From positions 1-64,000 of the forward strand of contig LOEV01000123.1 in the NCBI GenBank assembly GCA_001516065.1: a DNA stretch of 64,000 bases, read 5' to 3'. The translations under genes were made by a program, and so were the position numbers. Shown here one piece after another: positions 20,790 through 29,426 of this stretch; position 1 is the stretch's first letter, and the number at the start of each line of letters is the position of its first letter. The notes beneath the pieces were generated by a model. It was not told where the DNA came from. It did no database searches and saw only the letters and a program-made list of their open reading frames with translations. The stretch comes from Alphaproteobacteria bacterium BRH_c36 (lineage in GTDB: Bacteria; Pseudomonadota; Alphaproteobacteria; Rhizobiales; Hyphomicrobiaceae).

Positions 20790-22751
20790 ATGGCCACGCC
20801 GCGAGACAAACTTGATTTCGAATTCTGGGAGCCGGAAGAGACCATCGGCAAGATCTGGCACGCGCTCGCCAGCGGGCTCGACGCCCAACCTGAATTCGAT
20901 GACGCGTCGGTCTCGCTCGAGGAGATGCACGGCCGCCTCGTGATCCTTTTCCGTGGCCTCGGTGGCGAACGCGATGTCGAAATCAAACCCGCGCCGCTCC
21001 AGGAATCGCCACACCGGCTGTCGAGGCGGCGTTCGCTGGGGCAAAGCGCGGAAAGACTTGCGCGAGCCAGTTTCGATGGCGAATCCCTGCGCCTGCCCGC
21101 AAACCTTGCAGTGTTCCCGCACGCGCAAGCCAACACGGGTCTCTATCTGTGGTTGACGGCGGCAAGCGTGTTTTCCGAGCCGCCGCCGAATGACGAAGAT
21201 CCATTGCGCGCCGACGTCCGCGCCTTGCAGGCGGCGCATGCAATGACCGAGGCGGTGCTGTGCGAGTGCCCGGGTCTGAGACGCCTCTACGCCAACCTCT
21301 GTGTCGCCGCACGTTCATTGCGCCGGCCGCGTTCGCTGCCGGCCGCCGAAGCCGCGATCGAAGCTGCGGTCCTGCATCTTCTCGGCGATCCGCCGCCGGC
21401 CGACCCCCTGGCGCAATGGATTGCGAGGGCCGTTCGCGTCGGTGCCGAAGACCTCTCCACCCTTGCTGCCCCGCGCGGCTACCGAACTTTCATGCCTGTT
21501 CCAGTCTGGCCCGATCTGCGAGAGCCAGCCCGCCGCCAGAAGATCACCCGCGACGACGAGACGCCAGAACAGGGCCAGTCACCGCAGGATCAGGACGAGC
21601 GACTGTTCAACGCCAAACGGAAGAGCGCCGATCAGGCTGCGCGCAAGGACAGCCTCGTCCTGCACAAGTTCGAAGCAATTTTCTCGTGGGCGGAGTTCCT
21701 GAACATCAACCGGCGCATCGAGGACGACGACGAGGAGACCGCGAAAAAGGCAGCCGACGACCAGGACGAAATCTCCCTCACCCAGGTGCCTCAGCGCGCG
21801 CGTGCACGGCTTCGCCTGCACCTCGACCTTTCACCAGAGGAAGCCGAGTTCGAAAGACTGGCGGGCGAGCACGTTTATCGGGAGTGGGACCACCGCAAGA
21901 AGGACTACCTTCCCGACTATTGCCGGGTTCTCGCAGGACCCGTACAGCCTTCTGAAACCCCTCCGGAATTTCTCGATTGCCCCAAGACGCAGCGGCGCAT
22001 CCGGCAGGTGCGGCGCCAGTTCGAAGCGCTGCGGCCCAAGCGGGTGCATCTCAACCGGCAGATAGACGGCGAGGAGATCGATATCGAGGCGGCGGTCCAA
22101 GCGCGGGTCGAACTTGCAGCGCGTGGCGAACACTCGGACCGGGTTTATCGCGCCAGCCGCAGCCAGGAGCGCGATCTTGCCATCTCGATCCTGCTCGATG
22201 CCTCGCGATCGACCGAAAGCATCGTTGCCGGCCGTCAGGTTATCGACATCGCCCGGGAAGCCTTGATCGCACTCGCCTGGGGACTGGATGCCTGCGGCGA
22301 TGCAACATCCATCGATGCGTTTTCGTCCCTGCGCCGCGATCGCGTCTTTCTTCATTCCTGCAAGAGCTTCGAGGAACCCATGTCGCCTCGCGCACAAGCG
22401 CGCATCGCCAGCCTCAGGCCAGGCCACTACACCCGCCTCGGCGCCGCCATCCGGCATGTCTCGCACGGCCTTGCCCAACGACCCAACCAGCGTCGGCTGC
22501 TACTCGTCCTGACGGACGGAAAGCCCAACGATCTCGACCACTACGAAGGCCGGCACGGTATCGAGGACACGCACATGGCGGTGCGTGAAGCCCGGCGACG
22601 CGGCCAATCGGTGTTCGGCATTACCATTGACGCCAAATCGCAGGCGAGCTTCAGCCGCATCTTCGGCAGCGGCGGTTTCGTCGTCATCCCGGATCCGGAA
22701 AAACTGACCGCCGCCCTGCCGCAGATCTATTCCCACCTCGTCGGCCAATGA
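20790..22751 (+). CDS. norD: NorD, VWA-domain nitric oxide reductase activation protein
   Basis: VWA MIDAS-like LLDASRSTES; LVLTDGKPNDLDHYEGRHGIEDT. Confidence 0.95.
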   Translation: MATPRDKLDFEFWEPEETIGKIWHALASGLDAQPEFDDASVSLEEMHGRLVILFRGLGGERDVEIKPAPLQESPHRLSRRRSLGQSAERLARASFDGESLRLPANLAVFPHAQANTGLYLWLTAASVFSEPPPNDEDPLRADVRALQAAHAMTEAVLCECPGLRRLYANLCVAARSLRRPRSLPAAEAAIEAAVLHLLGDPPPADPLAQWIARAVRVGAEDLSTLAAPRGYRTFMPVPVWPDLREPARRQKITRDDETPEQGQSPQDQDERLFNAKRKSADQAARKDSLVLHKFEAIFSWAEFLNINRRIEDDDEETAKKAADDQDEISLTQVPQRARARLRLHLDLSPEEAEFERLAGEHVYREWDHRKKDYLPDYCRVLAGPVQPSETPPEFLDCPKTQRRIRQVRRQFEALRPKRVHLNRQIDGEEIDIEAAVQARVELAARGEHSDRVYRASRSQERDLAISILLDASRSTESIVAGRQVIDIAREALIALAWGLDACGDATSIDAFSSLRRDRVFLHSCKSFEEPMSPRAQARIASLRPGHYTRLGAAIRHVSHGLAQRPNQRRLLLVLTDGKPNDLDHYEGRHGIEDTHMAVREARRRGQSVFGITIDAKSQASFSRIFGSGGFVVIPDPEKLTAALPQIYSHLVGQ

Positions 22752-22773
22752 CGATAAAGCGGATACCCAGCTG

Positions 22774-23364
22774 ATGGACGGCGGCGGCAAGGATCGGGAC
22801 GCGGACGATCTGGGCGACGAGGATTGGGGCGTTCTTGGCGAATTGCCCGGCGACCTGATGATGTGGGTGTTGATCGTCAGCGAGTTCCTTGTCTTCGGTG
22901 CGGCGCTGATCGCGTTTCTGGGTGTCCGTGTCACCGATCCCGCCGGCTTTGCCGCCGATCAGGCACTGCTCGATCGGACGGCCGGGGCAGCTAACACCAT
23001 CGTCCTGGTCACGAGCGGACTATGCGCGGCGCTCGCCGTGCGTGCGCGAGACAACGAGGCGCGGCGCGAAGCTCACTCCTGGCTCTACGCCGCGTGCCTA
23101 TTGGGACTTGTGTTCCTGACCGTGAAGGGCTTCGAATACTGGAGCAAGGCTTCGCTCGGCATCGGCATCGACACGAGCCCGTTCTTCACGTTCTACTACC
23201 TGATCACCGGGTTTCACGCCGCCCACGTCATCGCCGGGATCGTCCTGCTCACGCTCGTGAGCTTCCAGGACAGCCGGCGCAACATGGAGACCGTGGCAGC
23301 CTTCTGGCACATGGTCGATCTCGTGTGGGTGCTGTTGTTCCCCATCATCTACGTGCTGGGATGA
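22774..23364 (+). CDS. norE: NorE, cytochrome c oxidase subunit III-like
   Basis: LPGDLMMWVLIVSEFLVFGAALIAF; FYYLITGFHAAHVIAG; HMVDLVWVLLFPIIYVLG. Confidence 0.92.
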   Translation: MDGGGKDRDADDLGDEDWGVLGELPGDLMMWVLIVSEFLVFGAALIAFLGVRVTDPAGFAADQALLDRTAGAANTIVLVTSGLCAALAVRARDNEARREAHSWLYAACLLGLVFLTVKGFEYWSKASLGIGIDTSPFFTFYYLITGFHAAHVIAGIVLLTLVSFQDSRRNMETVAAFWHMVDLVWVLLFPIIYVLG

Positions 23365-23368
23365 ACCG

Positions 23369-23653
23369 ATGCTGACAACCATCTGGCGATCACGCGATCT
23401 GGTCACGGCATGGGCCGCCCTCGCCGGCCTCAGCGCCGGCACAACTCTGCTGGCCGCGTTCAAGGACAAGGGGTTCGATCCAAACTGGCTGGCATTCGGC
23501 ATCCTTGTTCTTGCCGGCCTCAAGGCACGACTCATTCTCGGCCGCTATCTGGGGCTGCGCGCAAGCCGTTTCTGGACGAGGGGCTTCGACCTTGCGACCG
23601 GCATCTTTCTCATCACGTGCTTCACGCTGTTTGTTGGCGCGGGGAAAGGATAG
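23369..23653 (+). CDS. norF: NorF-like small membrane protein (COX subunit IV-like)
   Basis: Small polytopic ORF directly downstream of norE; NWLAFGILVLAGLKARLILGRYLGL. Confidence 0.7.
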   Translation: MLTTIWRSRDLVTAWAALAGLSAGTTLLAAFKDKGFDPNWLAFGILVLAGLKARLILGRYLGLRASRFWTRGFDLATGIFLITCFTLFVGAGKG

Positions 23654-23656
23654 CCT

Positions 23657-23902
23657 ATGGCGAAGATGGCCAACGTACCGGACAAGACGAAAATGCCGCT
23701 GTGGATCCCCGCGTTCTGCTACGCGCTGATGGGGCCGGCCTGCGCCATCAATGCCGTCTTCATCGCACTCGCCATACCGGCGATGGCGGGCTACGGGATC
23801 GGCGGCCTGCTCGCCGCAGGTGCAATCGGCGCGGTGATCGGCATCCTGCCCGGGCTGTGGCTCGCACGGCGAATCCACGAAGGCCTGCAAGACGACCGTT
23901 GA
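23657..23902 (+). CDS. Small membrane protein of unknown function at the end of the nor operon
   Basis: 81 aa, two hydrophobic segments, 3-bp gap to norF-like ORF. Confidence 0.65.
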   Translation: MAKMANVPDKTKMPLWIPAFCYALMGPACAINAVFIALAIPAMAGYGIGGLLAAGAIGAVIGILPGLWLARRIHEGLQDDR

Positions 23903-23913
23903 TATCTGCGCGG

Positions 23914-24498
23914 TTATTCAGCGGCTTCGATCGCCGGCACGAGTTCAGCGGGGAGCGGCAAGAGCAATGCCGCGCGCCGGCCCTCGGGCGACATCTTGCG
24001 GGCAGTCTTCTCGACGATGCGGTAAAGCTCCTCGGGCGTTCGCTTATCGGCAAACGGTGAGAAGTACGCGCGCATGAAGACGAGACAGGCGACGTCTTCG
24101 AGGGTCTGCGCATCTGCGTCGCGCTTGATCGCTTCCTTGCGGATGAGCGAGGCGACGCGTTGCATCGAGGCCGCATCGTAGCCTTCGGCCGCCATCAATT
24201 CGCAAACGCGTTCCGCATGATAGCGAGCGGCATCCCGGCGCCAGGTGAGATAACCGGCGCGGCCCTCGGGGTAATCCTTGCGGGGGCGCTTCCAGCGCTC
24301 GATGTGCTGGCCGCGAACCGCGATCCGAAGGAGTTCGCCCGCCTCGGGGGCGAATTCATCAAGCACCTGGGACATGCGCTGCCCGTATAAAAGCGCTGCT
24401 GGTTCGCAGTTCGCGTCGACCTGTTCAAGGGTCGGGTCCGCCGCGTTCGCGCGGTCGATGGCCGAAAGCACGGCTGCCAATAGGGCCTGCTGCGTCAC
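23914..24498 (-). CDS. DUF4202 family protein
   Basis: RGQHIERWKRPRKDYPEGRAGYLTWRR...VASLIRKEAIKRDADAQTLEDVACLVFM typical of DUF4202; 4-bp overlap with upstream regulator. Confidence 0.8.
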   Translation of the reverse strand: MTQQALLAAVLSAIDRANAADPTLEQVDANCEPAALLYGQRMSQVLDEFAPEAGELLRIAVRGQHIERWKRPRKDYPEGRAGYLTWRRDAARYHAERVCELMAAEGYDAASMQRVASLIRKEAIKRDADAQTLEDVACLVFMRAYFSPFADKRTPEELYRIVEKTARKMSPEGRRAALLLPLPAELVPAIEAAE

Positions 24499-25202
24499 TC
24501 AGCCTTCCTCCAGGGTGCGCTGCGGTCCTCGAGCATATATTCGCGCAATTTATCGACGTCGGCGATGGAGGCTTGGTTGTGCGCGATCCTCACGCCGTGC
24601 GGTTCAAGCCGGTTGAAGGCGCGCGACAGGCTCTGCGGCTGCATGCCGAGGCGACCGGCGATCAGTGTCTTGTCGTAGGGAAGGGTGATCGTACACGATC
24701 CCGTTTCGCAACTACATAACTCAAGCAGGAATTCGGCGACGCGCTGCGCACCGGTGTGGGCCTTTAGCTGTTCGAGCTGCGACACCAGCCCCTGCAGGTG
24801 GCGGAACGCGGAGGAGAGGATTGCAGTCGCGATTTCGGGGCGGTCCTTCATCATCGTAGAAAGAATGCCCGCGCGCACGAGCAACAGCCGGCCCTCCGTT
24901 ACCGCCTCGGCGGAGACTGGATAGGTGCCGCCGGCAAATGCGACGGCCTCGCCGAAGCTGCGGCCCTTGGTGAAAACGCCGACGACTGCTTCCGAGCCGG
25001 TCGGCGTAATGCGAAACAGCTTCATCCAGCCGTCCAGCACCACGAAGATGAAATCGGCGGGATCGCCCTGCAAAAAAATGGTTTCGCCGCGGTTGTACGA
25101 CCTGGTCGTGGCGCGCTGAAGAATGGTCTCGGCAAGTTCATCGGGTAGGCTCGCCAGAAGTACGGCCCCCCGCGCGGTTGTAGAATCGCCGGCCTCCAGC
25201 AC
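24495..25202 (-). CDS. Crp/Fnr family regulator, Dnr/NnrR-like
   Basis: cNMP-binding-like N-terminus (GETIFLQGDPADFIFVVLDGWMKLFRIT) and HTH (TLIAGRLGMQPQSLSRAFNRL); adjacent to nor genes; no N-terminal Fnr cysteine cluster. Confidence 0.9.
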   Translation of the reverse strand: MLEAGDSTTARGAVLLASLPDELAETILQRATTRSYNRGETIFLQGDPADFIFVVLDGWMKLFRITPTGSEAVVGVFTKGRSFGEAVAFAGGTYPVSAEAVTEGRLLLVRAGILSTMMKDRPEIATAILSSAFRHLQGLVSQLEQLKAHTGAQRVAEFLLELCSCETGSCTITLPYDKTLIAGRLGMQPQSLSRAFNRLEPHGVRIAHNQASIADVDKLREYMLEDRSAPWRKAE

Positions 25203-25482
25203 AATACGTCTCCCGGTCGTCAGAAATGCTCAGAGCAAGTTCAATTCTCCGCCGGCTGGCGGCAGCGCTTGGAATTAACGATCCGGCGCCATCAAACACT
25301 ATCACGTCGCTAGATCGGCCGAAAGCAACTTTGCTGGACCTGCCTTCATCGACGGTCGGGCAGCTTGATGGCGAGTGACTTCAATCGCCGTGGTAGAGGC
25401 ACACGACATCACCCGTTTCCGGAGCCAGATCCAAATGACAATCTGCGGTATCGCCTGAGAAATCAGCGTAAAGGAAATCTGA

Positions 25483-25695
25483 ATGCTGGTCATCGTCAGG
25501 AATGGAAGGCGAACCGTCTACACTGGCTGGCGTGCTTGGCTGCTCATGGGAGCAATGCTGCTTATTGCCTGGCTGGCACTCGCCCTGATCGCGTTCGCTT
25601 TCGTGGGCATCGCGATCACGGCAGGCATCATGTTCCTGCTGCTCGTGCCGGCGTTTCTAGTCGTGGCGGGGCTCGGCGCCTTGATGAAGAGGTGA
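25483..25695 (+). CDS. Small membrane protein
   Basis: 70 aa, strongly hydrophobic, MLVIVRNGRRTVYTGWRAWLLMG. Confidence 0.5.
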   Translation: MLVIVRNGRRTVYTGWRAWLLMGAMLLIAWLALALIAFAFVGIAITAGIMFLLLVPAFLVVAGLGALMKR

Positions 25696-25699
25696 AGCA

Positions 25700-25924
25700 A
25701 TGATGAGCGAGTGGGACTATTCGTATGGTTTTCACCTGGGCCCCATCGGGATGTTGATCATCGCGGCGATGATTGTGTGGCCGTTCTGGCGCATTTGCGA
25801 CAAGGCTGGCTATCCGGGAATTCTTGCCTTGTTCGTATTCATACCCATCGTCAACGTCATTTTCCTCTACTGGTTTGCGTTCGCAGACTGGCCGAATTTG
25901 CATCGGGGAGAACGCCCAGGTTAG
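25700..25924 (+). CDS. Small membrane protein (DUF805-like)
   Basis: FWRICDKAGYPGILALFVFIPIVNVIFLYWFAFADWP; 4 bp after preceding small ORF. Confidence 0.55.
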   Translation: MMSEWDYSYGFHLGPIGMLIIAAMIVWPFWRICDKAGYPGILALFVFIPIVNVIFLYWFAFADWPNLHRGERPG

Positions 25925-25984
25925 CTTACGCCGCTCGCATTCGAGCCGCTGATTCGGCCAGTGGACAGTTGCAGGCCCGCTTGG

Positions 25985-28381
25985 TTATTTGCCCGACTGC
26001 GACCATTCCACCCGTCGAGCATCGGTAGCGTGCTCATAGATATCTTCTTCCTGGGCATTATGGATTCGCACCAGCGACTCGATTGACTCGATGACGCGCT
26101 GCGCATCCCTGGTCAGGTAGCGATCGGCGTCGTCAGGGTCGAGGTCGGTCGCCAGTCTGTCAAGCAGGCGGCCGAGGTGCTGAATTTCCCGGTGTGCGCG
26201 ACTCATGGCGTTCAGGCCGTGACCATCAGGCAGATACCTGCTCAGACCCGGATAGACACTATTCTCGTCCGCCCGCTCGTGCTTCAGAACTTGCTGCTCC
26301 ACGATCCTGTTGGCCTCGGTGATCAGAGCTACCGCCGACTCATATTCCGCATCATCGAGGCCATCGGCTATTTCACGCAGCCGGTCGAGAGCGGCTTCTA
26401 TCTGCTCGTGCTCGACGCGCAGGGCCGTTGCTGCCGCTGCGGGCATCGGGGTGCGAGCGAAGGACCAGGGGGGAACATTTGCGCGCAGCGCGTTGAGGAT
26501 GACAGCAACATCAATGGCTTCCTGTGCGATGGCACCGGCGACGGGACTGAGGTATCCGGCCGCGGCAAATCCCATTGCGATGCCCGAGAGACCAAGGCCG
26601 ATGACGATACTCTGGACAGCGATGCCGCGTGCATGCCTGGCAATGACCACAGCCTCGGACACGCGGTCCAGGCGGTCCACGAGAATGACGACGTCGGCGG
26701 CTTCCGAGGAGGCGCTCGCCCCCCTGACACCCATCGCGACGCCGACGTCAGCGGCGGCCAACGCTGGCGCATCGTTGATACCGTCCCCAACCATCAGCGT
26801 CGGATGGAGACGCTGCTCTGTTGCTACGGCATCGACTTTGTCAGCCGGCACGCGGTCGGCTAGAACGGCATCAAGATCCAAAGCCGAACCGATGATCTCT
26901 GCGGCATCCGTACGGTCTCCCGTCACCATGACAATTCGCTTTACCCCGCTGTTGCGCAGCACCTGAATGGCATGCGGCGTGTCACGCCTCAGTTCGTCTC
27001 CCATCAGGAGTGCGCCAATCGTCTGCCCGTCAACCGCAACGAAGACACTGAGCGCCGAGCGCCACGATGCGCGCCGCAGAACGCGCTGCGCCCAGTCTTC
27101 CGGCTTTCGGCCGCCGTAGACGAACTGGTGGGAGCCGACCGAGACCGCTTGCCCCGCGACAAGTCCCCTCAAGCCGGAACCCACGCTTTCAGCGATCTGT
27201 TGTGGATGTCCCAGTTCGAGGTGTTTCTTGCGCGCTGCCTCGACGATGGCACCTGCGACGACATGCTGAGAAGCCTGCTCCAAAGAAGCCGCCAAACGCA
27301 GAACATCATCCGGGCTTTGCCCCGGCGCTGCTTCGATCGCGATGAGGCGGGCCCCGCCGACCGTGAGTGTGCCGGTCTTGTCGAACATGACCGTGTGCGT
27401 TCGCGCGAGAGCCTCCAGCGGTCCACCGCCCTTGATCAGGATACCCTTCCGGGCGGCCTGTGACAATCCGGCGATGAATGCAACGGGGGCAGCGATGATC
27501 AACGGGCATGGAGTTGCCGCAACGAGGACCGCCAGCCCGCGCACCGGGTCGCCTGACAAAAACCACGCCCCGCCGGCAACAGCGAGCGTGAGGGGAAGGA
27601 GAAAAAGAGCGTATTGATCGGCTAGGCGTATGAAGGGAGACTTCGCGGTTTGTGCCGCCGTTACCATACGTACAATCCCGGCGTAGGTGCTTTCGCCCGA
27701 CGTGGAGGTCGCACGCATTTCAAATGTCTCGCTGGCATTGAGCGTCCCGCTCTGCGCGTTTTCCCCCTTTCGGCGGGTGACGGGAATTGGTTCGCCGGTA
27801 AGGGCGGACTCGTCGATAACGGCCACTTCGCTGATAACGACTCCATCGACAGGTATGATTTCCCCAGCCCGGACCATGATGAGGTCGTCGGCCCTGACCT
27901 CCTCGACGGGAATGTCGGAGATGACCGACCCAATCCGTCGATGCGCAACCCTGGGCGCGCGGTCTACCAATGACTTCAGGTCGCGTTGGGCGCGTGCGAC
28001 GGCAAAATCCTCAAGTACATTCCCGCCGGCATACATTACTGCAACGACAACGCCAGCGAGCATCTCCCCAAGCAGGAGTGCAGCAGACATCGACACGAAC
28101 GCAATGGCATCGACGCCGACCCTGCCTGCCATGAATTCCTGGATCATGGAAATCAGCAGGCCCACGGCAACGGGCGCGGTGCCGAATGCCCAGATCCATT
28201 GGGCTGCGTCCGCATAGCCGCCCATCCATGCAGCGAGGCCGACGCCAAGCGACACCAGGGCGATCAGGATCAGCGCCATGCGTAGTCGTTCCGCGGGGAT
28301 CATAGGGAGAATGCAATCCCTTGGATGAGTTGTAGGGCGACCTCTGGTCGAACCTTGGCCCCACCGCCGACGGGCCAACAT
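25985..28381 (-). CDS. Heavy-metal P1B-type ATPase with C-terminal hemerythrin-like (HHE) domain
   Basis: DKTGTLTVGG, ATPCPLIIA (TPCP), MVGDGINDAPALAAADVGVAMG; C-terminus VEHEQIEAALDRL...VLKHERADENSVYPG...AHREIQHL...HNAQEEDIYEHA. True start may be at 28303. Confidence 0.92.
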   Translation of the reverse strand: MLARRRWGQGSTRGRPTTHPRDCILPMIPAERLRMALILIALVSLGVGLAAWMGGYADAAQWIWAFGTAPVAVGLLISMIQEFMAGRVGVDAIAFVSMSAALLLGEMLAGVVVAVMYAGGNVLEDFAVARAQRDLKSLVDRAPRVAHRRIGSVISDIPVEEVRADDLIMVRAGEIIPVDGVVISEVAVIDESALTGEPIPVTRRKGENAQSGTLNASETFEMRATSTSGESTYAGIVRMVTAAQTAKSPFIRLADQYALFLLPLTLAVAGGAWFLSGDPVRGLAVLVAATPCPLIIAAPVAFIAGLSQAARKGILIKGGGPLEALARTHTVMFDKTGTLTVGGARLIAIEAAPGQSPDDVLRLAASLEQASQHVVAGAIVEAARKKHLELGHPQQIAESVGSGLRGLVAGQAVSVGSHQFVYGGRKPEDWAQRVLRRASWRSALSVFVAVDGQTIGALLMGDELRRDTPHAIQVLRNSGVKRIVMVTGDRTDAAEIIGSALDLDAVLADRVPADKVDAVATEQRLHPTLMVGDGINDAPALAAADVGVAMGVRGASASSEAADVVILVDRLDRVSEAVVIARHARGIAVQSIVIGLGLSGIAMGFAAAGYLSPVAGAIAQEAIDVAVILNALRANVPPWSFARTPMPAAAATALRVEHEQIEAALDRLREIADGLDDAEYESAVALITEANRIVEQQVLKHERADENSVYPGLSRYLPDGHGLNAMSRAHREIQHLGRLLDRLATDLDPDDADRYLTRDAQRVIESIESLVRIHNAQEEDIYEHATDARRVEWSQSGK

Positions 28382-28503
28382 TATGATAAAGTTACGCAGA
28401 TGCAGCTTGCCGGCAGAATGATATACGTCAATGACCCTGGGGCCGAATGTCCCTCATGTGCCATGGTTCGGAGCTTGTGCAGAGCTTCCCTAATGTTCCT
28501 CAT

Positions 28504-28556
28504 GGTTCTGTCATTTGCTCGGAACCTAGCCGGACAGGGTAGCAAATGTCAGAACC
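28504..28556. repeat. Intergenic hairpin element (A), degenerate neighbours to about 28764
   Basis: GGTTCTGTCATTTGCT / AGCAAATGTCAGAACC, 16-bp stem with one mismatch. Confidence 0.8.
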
Positions 28557-28669
28557 GGAACACTGGCGCCTACTGCTCCGGGGCTTGACGGAGGCCATCG
28601 TTGATCGTCAGTGTAGAGTACCAAAGTTCGCAACCACCAGCGGCGAACGTGCGAGAGAGCTTCGGAATC

Positions 28670-28764
28670 ATCACACTAGAATCATTTCGTCGTGTGGCTC
28701 AGATCGCGAAGTTCACTCCGGCGCGAGCGGCAGGAGGAAGCGAATTCCGCGATCATCACACTAG
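28670..28764. repeat. Intergenic hairpin element (F) bounded by two ATCACACTAG copies
   Basis: ATCACACTAG at 28670-28679 and 28755-28764; stem GATCGCGAAGTTC / GAATTCCGCGATC. Confidence 0.75.
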
Positions 28765-28807
28765 TTAACATCTCGCCTGTGCACTCTTCTCCTCTCAGGA
28801 CCGACCA

Positions 28808-29308
28808 ATGTCAAAGCGTTCCAAGTTCATTGCCTCACTCCGATCTGTCACCGCGTGTGCGGTTCTCGCATTTGCGGCGATTCCGCAATTTGCCGCCACG
28901 GCAAGCGCGGCTGGACAATTCGAAAAGTTGCTTGGATCCTGGGGAGGGTCGGGCACATACCGGCTCGCCAGCGGGAAATCGGAAAAACTGCGCTGCGACG
29001 CCTACTACACAGGCGGGGGGACGCAACTGGGCATGGTCGTGCGATGCTCGGGCGGAGAGAACAAAATCGAGATCCGCAGTAAACTCAGCGCCAGCGGAAA
29101 CAATCTGAGCGGCCATTGGGAAGAGCGCACCTTCAACGCAGAAGGCACTGCGACGGGCCGGGTCAGCGACGGCCACATTTCGCTTGGCATCAGCGGTGCC
29201 GTGTCTGGCAGCATGAGCGTCGAATTCAGCCGCTCGCGCCAAACCGTTTCAATCTCCACGCAAGGCACCGAGCTGGCGGGCGTGAGCGTCAGTCTTTCCC
29301 GGAAATAG
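28808..29308 (+). CDS. Secreted hypothetical protein
   Basis: Signal peptide SLRSVTACAVLAFAAIPQFAATASAA; domain starting FEKLLGSWGGSGTYRLASGKSEKLRCDAYY. Confidence 0.75.
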   Translation: MSKRSKFIASLRSVTACAVLAFAAIPQFAATASAAGQFEKLLGSWGGSGTYRLASGKSEKLRCDAYYTGGGTQLGMVVRCSGGENKIEIRSKLSASGNNLSGHWEERTFNAEGTATGRVSDGHISLGISGAVSGSMSVEFSRSRQTVSISTQGTELAGVSVSLSRK

Positions 29309-29426
29309 TTCGTTGCAGGACCTCCATGGTCGCCGTCAATTGCCGTAGGCCCGAAGCTTCGCAGGCATTCGCTGCGATGGTTCCGGCGAATGAGCGAAGG
29401 CACGCTGTTCAGATAGGCTTCAGAGT

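Noticed and set aside
28325-28588. 87-aa ORF sharing FLMVL..A.N.A..GSKCQNR with a minus-strand ORF at 52244..52432
   Set aside because: The shared peptide is the translation of the palindromic repeat (elements A and B), not a homologous protein family.
28490-28770. Possible CRISPR array
   Set aside because: Units are inverted hairpins with unequal spacing and variable sequence, no direct repeats with unique spacers, and no cas genes nearby.
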